A stretch of 64,000 bases of DNA from Dendrolimus kikuchii. Its lineage: Eukaryota > Arthropoda > Insecta > Lepidoptera > Lasiocampidae. The translations under genes were made by a program, and so were the position numbers. Below are positions 59,901-63,567 of this stretch, one piece after another. Where the stretch lies: positions 22,245,435 to 22,309,434 of the forward strand of contig CM034389.1 in assembly GCA_019925095.2 (NCBI GenBank), read 5' to 3'. Under the pieces are notes generated by a model, which was not told the DNA's origin, made no database searches, and saw only the letters and a program-made list of their open reading frames with translations. Numbering within the stretch: position 1 is the stretch's first letter; every line of letters starts with the position of its first letter.

Positions 59901-61396
59901 TGGGAGTTAGCAACTCTTGGCGCCGCTCCATTAGCTGAATTAGATGCGGCTGATGTTGGAGCCTTCTTAAATGGAGGGTACAGACCGTCACAACCACATA
60001 ATTGTCCTGATGAATTGTAAGTATGTTCATAACAGTTTGAATTTAACTGTGCTATTTTAATAATATTATCTCTTTTTAATATTAAAAAAATATCGATAAA
60101 TATAACCCTCAATTTCTATTACTTTGATGTAATCTATATATATATAAAATTTAAATCTACGTATATAGTGATTCATTACGATATCTGAGAAACTATAATA
60201 CCTATAGACTTGAAATTTGGCATCGACCTTCCTTTCGCCAAGTAGAGCTCAGCTAAGAACGAATTTTAACGCACGCGAAGCGGGCGGGTATCAGCTAGTA
60301 TTTATCTTACATTAATGACATTGCTTCTAAACGTTTCTTTTTTATTATGGGATCGTTATGACATTATTGCGTATCTTTTTTCAACTCTCATGCGTGTTCA
60401 TTTCTAAGCACCTCACTTACAAAATGCTCAATATAAACAGTAATTGCTTTAATAAAATTACCTTTTAATTATTATTAAAGCAAAAGGTGTTTATATTGAG
60501 CTTTTTATAAGTGAGATATTTAGAAATGGACACGAACTCTTGAGACTGTACGATGACTTAATAATATTACCTTACAAATTTAAAATTCAAGAGAAGTTTT
60601 TGAGACTGTATTTTACAGCTCACTTTACTTTTAGAAACTTGTTCACAGAGACAATATCAAAATGTAAAGTTGAAAATTCCAATCAGCTTTGAAAGCGTTG
60701 TCAACACTATCCACTTTCTTATCACGAATGCAATTTTCTAAAAGACACCAGTTTCTCGTGCGAACTCGACTCGATTGGAAACTGTTTATTGCCTTAAAAT
60801 GTTCAGTAACATGAATGGAAGGAATGTAAAGTGCATCTATCCATGCTTGACACTATGTTACTCACGTGTGTAGATGGATATTAGATAGTTTATGTACTTA
60901 TTTTTAACCGACTTCAAAAAAGGAGGTTCTCAGTTCATCATGTAATTTTTTTTATATATTTTAAGCCATAACTTTTTGTTTCTCAGCCGATTTTGATCAT
61001 ACTTTTTTCATTGGATTCAGTACGCTTAGGGATAGTTTATATAAATGTTATAGTTTTTGGATATCATATAACTTAGAAATGAAAAAATCTCTAGCAAAAA
61101 ATAAAAGCGAAAAATAATTTTAAATTATCTACAACATCTTAAAGTCGGTGCCAAATAAAACAAAAAGAAAAACAAATTCGCACCGACTTCAACATATTGT
61201 AGAAAATATTAATTTTTTGCATTTTACTTACTCTTGAAGTCCGTTTCTTTGCTAGAATTTTTTAATGAGTGTACTTTTTGACAGGTATGGCCTAATGTCT
61301 TGGTGCTGGACTTCTCCTCCTTTAACTCGACCAACTGCTCCCCAGCTGTTAGCAGCTCTTCATGACTTCAGACAAGCTCTTAGTACTTATATTTAA
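23448..61396 (+). CDS. Ryk: RYK/Derailed-family Wnt receptor pseudokinase gene (11 exons found; 5' end and one internal segment missing)
   Basis: Eleven + strand segments join in phase into a single-pass receptor: WIF domain (first three exons), one transmembrane helix, a Ser/Tyr-rich juxtamembrane stretch, and a kinase-like domain ending with TAA at 61394. About 495 residues are recognisable. RYK/Drl proteins bind Wnts through the WIF domain and act in axon guidance and cell polarity as catalytically impaired receptors at the plasma membrane (family knowledge). Introns run from 102 bp to 9.3 kb and are packed with transposons. The signal-peptide exon and start of the WIF domain were not found. 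The segment for the catalytic loop and activation region (about 60 residues between ...LSYLH and WSLG...) is absent between 59402 and 59879, so this copy may be a broken allele, a pseudogene or an assembly artefact. Which Drosophila paralogue (drl, Drl-2, dnt) it matches cannot be settled here. Confidence 0.85.
23655..23790 (+). repeat. Dispersed repeat in first recognised RYK intron
   Basis: TCTGACTGTCTGTTGGGGCA then AAAACTACTGAACGGATTTA then TTATAGCCCGAGTCAGC. A common lepidopteran repeat shape; family not determined. Confidence 0.35.
23804..24128 (-). repeat. Family A repeat, full length
   Basis: A long poly(T) (about 23 nt), the complete consensus body, and TCCGTTCCTGCACGGAT at the far end. 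Confidence 0.8.
24336..25010 (-). repeat. Family A repeat split by a LINE insertion
   Basis: The left part, 24336-24530, ends in CACTTTAGACCTGGGG. The right part, 24876-25010, resumes at ACTCTAGAGTTGAGGTGG and finishes at TTCTCCGTTCCTGGACGG. The two ends at the break are similar, as expected for a decayed target-site duplication. Confidence 0.65.
24531..24875 (+). mobile_element. 5'-truncated LINE-like insert with GAT-repeat tail
   Basis: It ends GAACGCAACCGGGATTTAAC then GGATGATTATGATGATG, the same end as (reversed) 12539-12590. It lies between the two halves of a family A copy. The body shows no reading frame I recognise. Confidence 0.55.
25735..26160 (+). repeat. Dispersed repeat (GTCCACGCTTGACTAGAAAT type)
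   Basis: Shares CGTCCACGCTTGACT-like and GGGACACAAAGTA blocks, then GTAGTTTTTACGTGAA and AGACACGGC, with 33055-33410; a shorter reversed copy lies at 62215-62395. Confidence 0.5.
26540..26832 (-). mobile_element. LINE ORF2 C-terminal fragment
   Basis: The minus strand reads TRRTGLRHRHMVETPPVRSK, then RFASYFLVRTAEEWNNLPES and VFPDK, stop. The S(Y)FLVRTAEEWNxLPESVFP pattern is a typical non-LTR ORF2 C-terminus. A stop follows at once and the rest is degenerate. Confidence 0.6.
27590..27905 (-). mobile_element. LINE ORF2 C-terminal fragment
   Basis: The minus strand reads LQPYRLRWYGHVLGKPATYV, then MAPLPGPDRRRRPKKGWLDV and VKCDMHTNKL. The LRWxGHV...RRRGRPKKxWLD pattern is characteristic of LINE ORF2 tails. 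It is related to 12539-12985. Confidence 0.65.
28372..29112 (-). mobile_element. RTE-like LINE, 3' part of reverse-transcriptase ORF (degenerate)
   Basis: The minus strand reads NLDKTKVMFNGHVMPRPVNV, (broken), VFEQCVLPVLTYGSETWTL, QRAMERAMLGVSLMDKIRNE and KLKWQWAGHICRRTDGRWSK, then after a frameshift VEAYVQQWTANG, stop. I know this motif set from RTE-clade LINEs of arthropods. There are at least one frameshift and one stop; it is 5'-truncated near 29112. The long + strand frame over it is antisense noise. Confidence 0.75.
29495..29660 (+). repeat. Dispersed repeat fragment
   Basis: TTCTGTCTGTCTGCTTGTAT then CGGCGACTTCACTTGCGA. Common lepidopteran repeat shape; weakly supported. Confidence 0.3.
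29811..30122 (-). repeat. Family A repeat, full length
   Basis: TTATTGCACGAGTTGAGCAG through to TTCTTCGTTCCTGCACAG. It lies close upstream of the second WIF exon (30230). Confidence 0.75.
30230..30336 (+). CDS. Ryk: RYK-like gene, WIF-domain exon 2
   Basis: It begins in phase 0 with LPYVMGIDYESRGAM and continues through PPQVNISERGYVPTTLQTF, matching the middle of the WIF domain. NIS is a potential N-glycosylation site in the extracellular part. The acceptor is ttcgcacag; the donor GTAGGC follows two bases of an Arg codon that the next exon completes. A family A copy ends about 110 bp upstream. Confidence 0.88.
30883..31193 (-). repeat. Family A repeat, full length
   Basis: TTTTTTTTATTGCACGAGTT through to TCCGTTCCTGCACGG. 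It lies in the 1.1-kb intron between WIF exons 2 and 3. Confidence 0.8.
31429..31559 (+). CDS. Ryk: RYK-like gene, WIF-domain exon 3
   Basis: The frame reads VRLPCTGTRSAEILVTMQ, then LNISAPDRAHKDVRLLFKR and NKICLKG. The Cys in LPCTG and the Cys in KICLK match the conserved WIF disulfide pair, and LFKRNKICLK corresponds to the FRRKKIC signature that closes the domain. LNIS is another possible glycosylation site. The acceptor is catcacag and the donor GTAAGA; the exon ends with the first base of a Gly codon. Confidence 0.9.
32320..32450 (+). repeat. Repeat end (CTTTATAATATTAGTACAGA type)
   Basis: CCCGCCCCGGCTTCGCACGG then AACAAACAATCAAATC and CTTTATAATATTAGTACAGA. Same style of end as 52250-52375. 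Confidence 0.4.
33055..33410 (+). repeat. Dispersed repeat (GTCCACGCTTGACTTGGTAT type)
   Basis: Aligns with 25735-26160 through GGGACACAAAGTA, GATATCGTTTTAGTGA and GTAGTTTTTACGTGAAACCC, then TGTGCAGACACGGCGTGA. Confidence 0.5.
33598..33735 (+). mobile_element. Family U LINE-like 3' end with TATC tail
   Basis: GGTTGCCTGTAAGAGATTGC, then ATAAGGCCGCCTATTG, then GGTGAGCAATAAAGTGTTAT. Confidence 0.6.
34365..34492 (-). mobile_element. Family U LINE-like 3' end
   Basis: TTTATTGCACACAAG at the left, then CGGCGGTCTTATCGCTAACA and TTTCTTCCAGACAACC: antisense of the family U end. Confidence 0.5.
35205..36505 (+). repeat. About 500-bp dispersed repeat, copy interrupted by a MITE
   Basis: The left part, 35205-35490, and right part, 36310-36505, together match the uninterrupted copy at 4796-5300. 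The gap is the TIR element at 35491-36309. Confidence 0.7.
35491..36309. mobile_element. 819-bp TIR element (non-autonomous DNA transposon)
   Basis: Its ends are perfect 23-bp inverted repeats, 35491-35513 and 36287-36309 (core CGCCTGTCCCTATTAACA). The insertion point is defined by comparison with the empty repeat at 4796-5300; the outer AATTG/CAATT bases may belong to the target duplication. No open frame resembling a transposase was seen inside, and the interior is AT-rich. Confidence 0.85.
37270..37795 (+). mobile_element. Family L LINE, best-preserved ORF2 C-terminal end
   Basis: The + frame is open from AVLVPTLTYGSESW (in copies) through NAVEMRALRKICGVTLADRV, RKGMLRWFGHVERM, TKQIYNAKVDGCRSRGRP and HDQIDSVL to RAYPARELA, stop (37772-37774), then TATG repeats. 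The TYGSE, ML(R)WFGH and GRP motifs are those of the C-terminal region of LINE reverse-transcriptase proteins. It is 5'-truncated at about 37270; a short in-frame deletion after HVERM (MHDER in other copies) is seen. Confidence 0.8.
37915..38192 (-). repeat. Family B tRNA-derived SINE
   Basis: Starts AGCCCATAAATGTCCCACTG; the antisense B box GGATCGAACC and A box CCATTACGCTA lie at the right. Poly(A)-free end. Confidence 0.75.
38757..39002 (+). repeat. Dispersed repeat ending GCGGGCACAGCTAGT
   Basis: CTAATATATAAAGCTGAACA, then ACTACTGGTCTGATTTGAAT, then GATGGCGTCGCGGGCACAGC. I recognise the layout as a very common lepidopteran repeat, possibly a Helitron or LINE end. Confidence 0.45.
39003..39720. 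repeat. GC-rich repeat-like block of unknown class
   Basis: Composition shifts sharply to GC-rich between 39003 and about 39440 (GACTCCGCCGGCGGAGCC palindrome at 39177; GAGGAGAAGAAGCGGCGGAA), then a section with ATTCATAGTTGCTCTATCTC and an AATAAA near 39631. It could be an LTR, a LINE 5' region or a SINE-like element; no coding frame recognised. It ends about 230 bp before the transmembrane exon. Confidence 0.4.
39950..40136 (+). CDS. Ryk: RYK-like gene, transmembrane exon
   Basis: A short extracellular stalk (STIVTNNDTARLAGDAS) leads into an Ala/Leu-rich hydrophobic helix of about 25 residues (LFAAGGCAAAALAL, then LTVAAAAGTLY), followed by a basic stop-transfer segment (KRGGKQRHH). This is the expected single-pass topology. 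The acceptor is ttttaacag; the strong donor GTAAGTG follows two bases of a His codon. GC content is clearly higher than in the flanking introns. Confidence 0.85.
40283..40562 (+). repeat. Family B tRNA-derived SINE, diverged
   Basis: GTTGTGGTATCATAATAGCT (decayed A box) and GGTTCGAATCC (B box), then GCCCGGAACGCATGCACCAA; ends GAGCTGTCATTAT. Confidence 0.7.
40783..40885 (-). mobile_element. Family V retroelement fragment
   Basis: A minus-strand relative of the 59.4-kb insertion, sharing the GTTATCTGTGGAGGCTTATT core and the GCTGTTA...AAATAAAATAAA tail. It lies in the intron after the transmembrane exon. Confidence 0.5.
40890..42185. other. Intron sequence, nothing recognised
   Basis: Intron after the transmembrane exon. 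Low-complexity AT-rich DNA with a few short frames; I see no motif I can name. Confidence 0.5.
42190..42530 (-). repeat. LINE-like 3' region, antisense
   Basis: CTATTTGGGGGTCGCCACAA, then CTTCTCCTTCCACACTCCTC, then ATCATCATGTCATCCTTCAC and ACAATCCATCCATCTC. I know this order of blocks from a common arthropod LINE 3' region; no clean frame remains. Confidence 0.4.
42609..43236 (+). repeat. Family D 610-bp GC-rich repeat
   Basis: From ACCCGCAGGGGGGCTTTGTG to GTGGTCTTCAAAGACATG, with AATAATAAT on both sides. An inverted copy lies at 55182-55797. A shared frame (LALASRHEVEIARAKTRAPG, then VDVINGITSKVASVNLQPSS) is open in both copies. Class unknown. Confidence 0.75.
43455..43540 (-). repeat. GTGGCCGAAA repeat fragment
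   Basis: The minus strand carries AAAGTGGCCGAAATG and CTTAAAACGGTTAAGAC, related to 43670-43765 in inverted orientation. Confidence 0.4.
43670..43765 (+). repeat. AGTGGCCGAAACGTCGG repeat
   Basis: CTACTGAAAAGTGGCCGAAA then CGTCGGAATAAAA and CTTAAAACCGTTAAAACGTA. A sister copy lies at 20735-20822, with GGCCACTGAAAAGTGGCC as a perfect palindrome. Confidence 0.55.
44371..44660 (-). repeat. Family B tRNA-derived SINE
   Basis: Starts AATAACAGCCCATAAATGTC; the right end has the antisense B box GGATCGAACC and A box CCATTACGCTA. Confidence 0.75.
44753..44935 (-). mobile_element. LINE ORF2 3' fragment, related to family L
   Basis: CTCGCCTGTTTCACATAGGG and CCACCTGCTATGATCTTGAC then CATTAATCTATTCATACATA: the same antisense blocks as at 12345, 22190 and 52380. 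Confidence 0.45.
45324..45460 (+). repeat. Diverged SINE-like 3' part
   Basis: GATGAAGGAAAACGTCGACA, then GGACAAGAGTGGCGGGTAAC, then GGGCCACTGGAGCCTTAGAA. The first blocks resemble the body of family B; the end differs. Confidence 0.35.
45461..46750. other. Intron sequence, nothing recognised
   Basis: Short frames on both strands (for example around 45672-45935) do not resemble a known family and show no consistent splice context. Confidence 0.45.
46751..47249 (+). repeat. Family A repeat split by a family C insertion
   Basis: 46751-46857 and 47089-47249 are the two parts of one family A copy; the insert 46858-47088 lies between duplicated target bases CCTTGAGTTGTGTT (46844-46857) and CCTTGAGTCGTGTT (47089-47102). 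Confidence 0.75.
46858..47088 (-). mobile_element. Family C retroposon with 14-bp target duplication
   Basis: Poly(T) at the left (minus-strand poly(A) tail), then GGGGGAAATGCATTTCGCAC, CCACTAAAACCAACCTCCTC and CCATGTGCCCCGCGCTTATG. A 14-bp direct duplication flanks it, with one mismatch. Length and tail suggest a SINE or a short truncated LINE. Confidence 0.8.
47616..47743 (+). CDS. Ryk: RYK-like gene, cytoplasmic juxtamembrane exon 1
   Basis: The frame reads HTSYTTAAYGSHQNVLLRLD, then TLGRPPSS and GSYATIASLHKFPFG. The LLRLD...PPS...SYATIASL pattern is typical of the cytoplasmic linker of Derailed-family receptors. The acceptor is ttccttag and the donor GTGAGT; the exon ends in phase 1. Confidence 0.85.
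47948..48450 (+). repeat. Family A repeat split by a MITE
   Basis: 47948-48177 (ATCCGTGCAGGAACGGAAAA to GTAGCACCTTTA) and 48391-48450 (ATGTTGCAAATGTCTATAGG to TTGCAATAAAAAAAA). The insert at 48178-48390 separates them. Confidence 0.75.
48178..48390. mobile_element. 213-bp TIR element with TTA target duplication
   Basis: Ends CGGCCTTACTTATA and TATAAGTAACGCCC are inverted repeats (12 of 14 match), and TTA flanks both sides (48175-48177, 48391-48393). A 3-bp TTA duplication is typical of PIF/Harbinger-type MITEs (family knowledge). No coding content. Confidence 0.7.
48605..48925 (+). repeat. Dispersed repeat starting CTAGCTGTCCCGGCAGACG
   Basis: Includes two copies of a CCTACCGGTTCCA(G/A)TT-like segment and ends ATTTCTACGATTCTTTTTTA TATG. 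A longer relative of 4262-4425. Confidence 0.55.
49315..49430 (+). CDS. Ryk: RYK-like gene, cytoplasmic juxtamembrane exon 2
   Basis: The frame reads SRRSPSPYATTHIGEHVYAK, then PDSRVSYYAASNLTHVSQ, a Ser/Tyr-rich linker before the kinase-like domain. The acceptor is ttgttgcag and the donor GTAAAT; the exon ends in phase 0. A family C retroposon with a 14-bp target duplication sits in the intron, starting 24 bp downstream of the exon end. Confidence 0.85.
49455..49720 (-). mobile_element. Family C retroposon with perfect 14-bp target duplication
   Basis: It is flanked by ACTAATTACACCCA at 49441-49454 and 49721-49734. Poly(T) at the left; body with GGTGGGGGAAATGCTATTCA, CCACTAAAACCACCCTCCTC and CCATGTGCCCCGCGC. 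It inserted just inside the intron, 24 bp after the exon ending at 49430. Confidence 0.88.
49860..49950 (+). mobile_element. RTE-like LINE 3' scrap
   Basis: GGAGGCCTACGTCTGGCAGT then GGACTGTAATTGGCTGGCGA matches the (EAYV.QWT..G) stop region and 3' end of the element at 28372. Confidence 0.45.
50325..50690 (+). mobile_element. LINE ORF2 C-terminal fragment (diverged)
   Basis: The + frame reads RLAVRTVHNSMLINSQKLLF, then ECSKELSDLATRHLVNYIAC and HRRDVHRQILELPRLATQRT, then FPSTL before a stop, with RYDMGLFE nearby in another frame. The order (xRLAVRxVxNS, ECSxEL, HRxxVHxxxLE, PS, RYDMxxFK) is that of a common non-LTR ORF2 C-terminus. Confidence 0.55.
50691..52249. other. Intron sequence, nothing recognised
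   Basis: AT-rich intron DNA before kinase exon 1. A short Lys/Ile-rich frame at 51377-51565 is compositionally expected and not treated as a gene. Confidence 0.5.
52250..52375 (+). repeat. Repeat end (CTTTATAACATTAGTATAGA type)
   Basis: AAATCGGTTCAGTAGTCGGA then CAAACAAACAAATATT and CTTTATAACATTAGTATAGA. Confidence 0.4.
52380..52640 (-). mobile_element. LINE ORF2 3' fragment, related to family L
   Basis: The minus strand reads NKRVCIKRLIKVDEAKSVRQ, then NRSRWRSIISANPNEKQA, and upstream TKQVYDSNVNGRVGAGRSR. It aligns by motif with TKQIYNAKVDG and CMTRVMNVKEASEVCKNKPK of family L. Confidence 0.6.
52769..53084 (+). repeat. Family A repeat, full length
   Basis: TATCCGTGCGGGAACGGAGA through CTGATCTCCTGCAATTAAAA in + polarity. 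Confidence 0.8.
53741..53954 (+). mobile_element. Family U LINE-like 3' end plus (TC)n(TA)n(T)n tract
   Basis: GGTTGCCTGGAAGAGATCGC, ATAAGGCCGCCTATTG, GGTGTGCAATAAAGTG, then about 17 TC, about 16 TA and about 28 T. The tail probably grew from the CT-repeat tail seen in the 4-kb copy. Confidence 0.7.
54303..54560 (-). repeat. Family B tRNA-derived SINE, diverged
   Basis: AACAGCCAATGAGTATCCCA at the left and GGAATTCGAATC (decayed antisense B box) at the right, with TGCAGGTTTAATTACGATGT in the body. Confidence 0.6.
55182..55797 (-). repeat. Family D 610-bp GC-rich repeat, inverted copy
   Basis: The minus strand runs from CCCGCAGGGGGGCTTTGTGG to TGGTCTTCCAAGACA; TTA repeats border it at 55798-55816. 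The frame ...SSRHGVEIARAKTQAPGVEV then INGLTSEVASVNLQPTS matches that of the 42.6-kb copy. Confidence 0.75.
56126..56587 (+). mobile_element. LTR-like copy 1 (probable solo LTR)
   Basis: It starts TGTAAAAACACATTTTATTA and ends CGCAACTCGTAACA, so TG...CA as in LTRs. The body includes AGCCAGGTGCTGCGG, GTGTACATTCGGGAATC, AATAAA near 56527 and CGAGTCCCGC. A reverse copy lies at 61705-62150. No internal retrotransposon genes are adjacent, and the flanking bases do not show a clear target duplication. Confidence 0.6.
56588..57699. other. Intron sequence, nothing recognised
   Basis: A hydrophobic 79-codon frame (56969-57208) has no recognisable family features and is probably chance. A short GC-richer patch near 57420-57500 is unexplained. 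Confidence 0.45.
57700..58322 (+). mobile_element. Family L LINE, ORF2 C-terminal end with two stops
   Basis: The frame reads LGNSVNGALGKLLGAKNLSQ, then VYNAVLVPTLTYGSESWVWK, NAVEMRALRKICGVTLAERV, KGMLR, a stop for the Trp of WFGH, then FGHVERMHDERM and HDQIDRVLAEGDV, a second stop in the NRRACM motif (CGA to TGA), and RAYPARELA. The tail is about eleven TATG units (58278-58322). This is the longest copy of family L here. Confidence 0.8.
58701..58878 (+). CDS. Ryk: RYK-like gene, kinase-like domain exon 1 (glycine loop)
   Basis: The frame opens QTITKDRITDPAEQLRLLTT and continues through SIRLEILIHEGTFGRIYKG to EEVMIKTVSG. HEGTFGRIYKG is the degenerate glycine-rich loop of RYK-type pseudokinases, and the Lys in VMIKT is the usual ATP-site lysine of subdomain II. 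The acceptor is ttccctgcag and the donor GTAAGT; the exon ends in phase 1. The intron before it is 9.3 kb. Confidence 0.92.
58981..59143 (+). CDS. Ryk: RYK-like gene, kinase-like domain exon 2 (helix C region)
   Basis: It follows a 102-bp intron. The frame reads ASAMQAALIVAEGLRLYGLV, then HANVLAPMAAC and KPLLVYCCPSHSSNLKR. This corresponds to subdomains III-V of Drl-type pseudokinases (EG..LYG..H..IL, then the hinge P..LY, then NLK). The acceptor is atatttttag and the donor GTAAGG; the exon ends in phase 2. Confidence 0.92.
59302..59401 (+). CDS. Ryk: RYK-like gene, kinase-like domain exon 3, interrupted
   Basis: The frame reads FLTSCRLGHQAAPATREIVD, then LGAQVACGLSYLH, matching helix E of the kinase fold up to the Tyr-Leu-His just before the catalytic loop. 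Homology stops at 59401. The frame then runs on through FSSLLIFTVICGG into a stop at 59474, inside a family V repeat (59402-59527). I see no good donor site near the break. Two poor in-phase alternatives are the GTAGAT after GAG ATC and the GTAGCT after GCT CAA; using the second would join in frame to the exon at 59880 and delete the whole catalytic loop. Confidence 0.8.
59402..59527 (+). mobile_element. Family V retroelement fragment inserted in the kinase exon
   Basis: The block with TTATCTGTGGAGGCTTATTA and GCTGTTAGCCCCCCAAATAA followed by TAAAA repeats also occurs on the minus strand at 40783-40880 and 11245-11375. The repeating A-rich tail at the right end gives + polarity and points to a retroposed element or LINE 3' end. 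Its left edge abuts the codon for His in the RYK kinase domain (59399-59401). Only a very weak target duplication can be argued (ATCTGCAT against ATCTAAGCAT). Confidence 0.6.
59880..60016 (+). CDS. Ryk: RYK-like gene, kinase-like domain exon 4 (subdomains IX-X)
   Basis: The frame reads WSLGVALWELATLGAAPLAE, then DVGAFLNGGYRPSQPHNCPDE. This is the DVWSxGVxLWE block (its DV must lie in the missing preceding exon) and the GGYR...P.NCP block of RYK and tyrosine-kinase folds. The acceptor is tttctacag and the donor GTAAGT; the exon starts in phase 0 and ends in phase 2. Confidence 0.92.
60120..60300 (+). repeat. Dispersed repeat ending GCGGGCGGGTATCAGCTAGT
   Basis: ATCTATATATATATAAAATT, then GAGAAACTATAATACCTATA and CACGCGAAGCGGGCGGGTAT. 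Lies in the last RYK intron; similar in style to 38757-39002. Confidence 0.45.
60394..60533. repeat. Palindromic MITE-like hairpin in last RYK intron
   Basis: The left arm GTGTTCATTTCTAAGCACCT... (60394-60454) pairs with the right arm ending ...AGATATTTAGAAATGGACAC (60466-60533); GCTCAATATAAACA is matched by TGTTTATATTGAGC. About 60-bp arms with a short loop. Confidence 0.75.
61285..61396 (+). CDS. Ryk: RYK-like gene, last coding exon (subdomain XI and stop)
   Basis: The frame reads YGLMSWCWTSPPLTRPTAPQ, then LLAALHDFRQALSTYI and TAA. The M..CW...P..RP conserved arginine block of subdomain XI is present. The C-terminus -S-T-Y-I fits a class I PDZ-ligand pattern (T at -2, I at 0), which is inference. 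The acceptor is tttttgacag. Confidence 0.92.
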
Positions 61397-61444
61397 TTCC
61401 CTATTACGTAAATACAGCGGTATCTATATAGAGTTTGTGTCTGT

Positions 61445-61493
61445 AATAAAGACAAAATGTATTAGATCTTATATCTTTTGATTAAACAATAAA
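61445..61493 (+). promoter_or_regulatory. Candidate polyadenylation signals of the RYK-like gene
   Basis: Two AATAAA hexamers (61445-61450 and 61488-61493) lie 49 and 92 bp after the stop codon. They are the first canonical signals downstream, which suggests a short 3' UTR. Confidence 0.55.
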
Positions 61494-61704
61494 ACATATT
61501 TCATTGATTAGACATGTCATCAATAACTATTACAAGTTTGTTAAAAATGTTAAAAATAATGTATAATAATTTAGTACTATCAATACAGTATATAGACTAT
61601 TTAAGCAAATAAAAAACTTTCAGATTTTTACGTAGATCCTTTACTATGATTCAGCTAACGTGAACTTCGATTTTTTTCTTGCTGTCAATATCGATCCATA
61701 ATAT

Positions 61705-62150
61705 TGTTACGAGTTTAGCGGGACTCGAATTAAAATGCCTTTAGAATTATTATAGAGTTTATTAGAACTATACAAACACGTATAACACAGGTACAAATAT
61801 AACCGAACACAACAAATCCAAACGTAATGCAGAAGGTCGTAACTCAATAAAACGCGCAAAGTCCGTCACTATTAGATTCCCGAATGTACACACGTCACGC
61901 CCGTATCATAATCGTATCGCAACTGCCCCCCCCCCCCCTCTCTTCATCAGGCCGTTGTTTTATACTTCACAAATGTAAAAGAATCCGCAACACCTGGCTA
62001 ATGATGCTAATGAGCGAGTACAATAGGACAATAGGCCATTCTCTACAATAATTAAAAACGTATGCCAATAAATAAGTTAACAAAAGAAGACGATCACAAA
62101 ACGATTACGATAAGTTCAAATGCCGACAGGTAATAAAATGTGCTTCTACA
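61705..62150 (-). mobile_element. LTR-like copy 2 (probable solo LTR), inverted
   Basis: It aligns in reverse with 56126-56587: GATTCCCGAATGTACACACG, ACCTGGCTAATGAT, TGCCGACAGGTAATAAAATG. On the + strand it begins TGTTACGAG and ends TTCTACA. A run of about 13 C lies near 61926-61938. Confidence 0.6.
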
Positions 62151-62214
62151 GATCTGTAATTGGTCTGGAATTATTTGAAATGGCCCGATTGAAAACAAAA
62201 TATATTTCAAATGT

Positions 62215-62395
62215 GATTTTTTCACTGATCGATAGCAAATATTACGTAATAAAATGTGTGATATTTTTTATCCTACCGACACTGTTTTCACTAAACTAAA
62301 CGATAGCTTACATTGTTTTTCTAAACGACACTTTATGCGTCGGGACTCCCGTTGGAATTTCAAGTCAAGCGTGGACGAAGCTGCGGCCATATCCT
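62215..62395 (-). repeat. Dispersed repeat, reversed copy of the 25.7/33-kb type
   Basis: The + strand carries CAAGTCAAGCGTGGACGAAG at the right and AAACGATAGCTTACATT in the middle, the antisense of GTCCACGCTTGACT and AATGTAAGCTATCGTTT. Confidence 0.45.
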
Positions 62396-63567
62396 AGTTA
62401 AGTATATTATTTGAAATTTAACATTTATTGTCCAATATAAGATCTATAGTCTTATAGTTCACTAGTCCAATTTCGTTTTTTTATTCTAGTCAATCCACCA
62501 GAGAGTCGTTTATTAAATACTTATTTCTTCATTCTAATACCATCGTGCCTGCCAAAAAAACAATTAGGTATGCAATATTCTAATTTAATTTATTTAACAT
62601 TCAACGTAATTTGTCATACATTAATGAATAATTATATTTAAGTATTATTTATGAATACAGAGAGTTGATAATTAATATTTATTTTTGGACGAGAGAATAA
62701 ATAAATTATTTGGAATTACCGCATGAAAAACATAAAAGCGTCGATTTCAAGATATAAATAGATAAGAAAAATATTATAAGTAATGTGTGTGTCATTTCAT
62801 AGGAATGACTTTAAAATTGGGAAAACGCTAGTTAAACTTTGAACTGTACCATTAATATAGCAAATGTAAGTTATAGGTTATAGAGGTAAGTATAAATTAA
62901 TTTGTAATCGAGTAATATTCTAAATATATGTACCAAAAAATCAAAAATATTATAGTACAACTATTTTTTTTCATTTTCGAATATTTTCGTCAGGACGGAA
63001 CAAGCATGCAAAATTACAAGTCCATAAAAACGAAATTGAAATAAAGCTAATTAATACTTTAAATTTATGACTGATTCAAAATTTAAAAATATATTTTAAA
63101 TATTAAAACGTCTACTGAAAAAATTTATTTGAGATTTTCAGTAAAAAAATAAAAAAGGACTGAAGGCGTAAACTGTGATTGCAGTGTGTTACGAATTATT
63201 TTATTTACTGGACAATTACAATCTACTATTGTAACAATATGGATTAAGTATAAACTAGATAAGTAAAATTGATCAGGTATATCAAATGAAAAAGAATTTT
63301 TTCGTTACGTTTGTGCATCTGTCTAGAAAATTACTCATTTGAGGTAATATATGAAAAAATGCAGGTAAGAGAATAAAGTGGATATAACTTATTATAACCA
63401 ATTATTATAACATAATTACAATTAATCTATGTTTATATACAATACGACTATAACTTAAAAATAATATAAAGTGTAAAATTAATTATATGCTATTGATAAT
63501 AATTAAAAATAAAAAACCAAAGACATTATAACATTCAAAATTAATATTTCAAGACAACGTAATTTAA
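62396..63567. other. AT-rich intergenic sequence, nothing recognised
   Basis: Very AT-rich 3' flank between the reversed dispersed repeat and the LINE ORF at the window edge. Confidence 0.55.
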
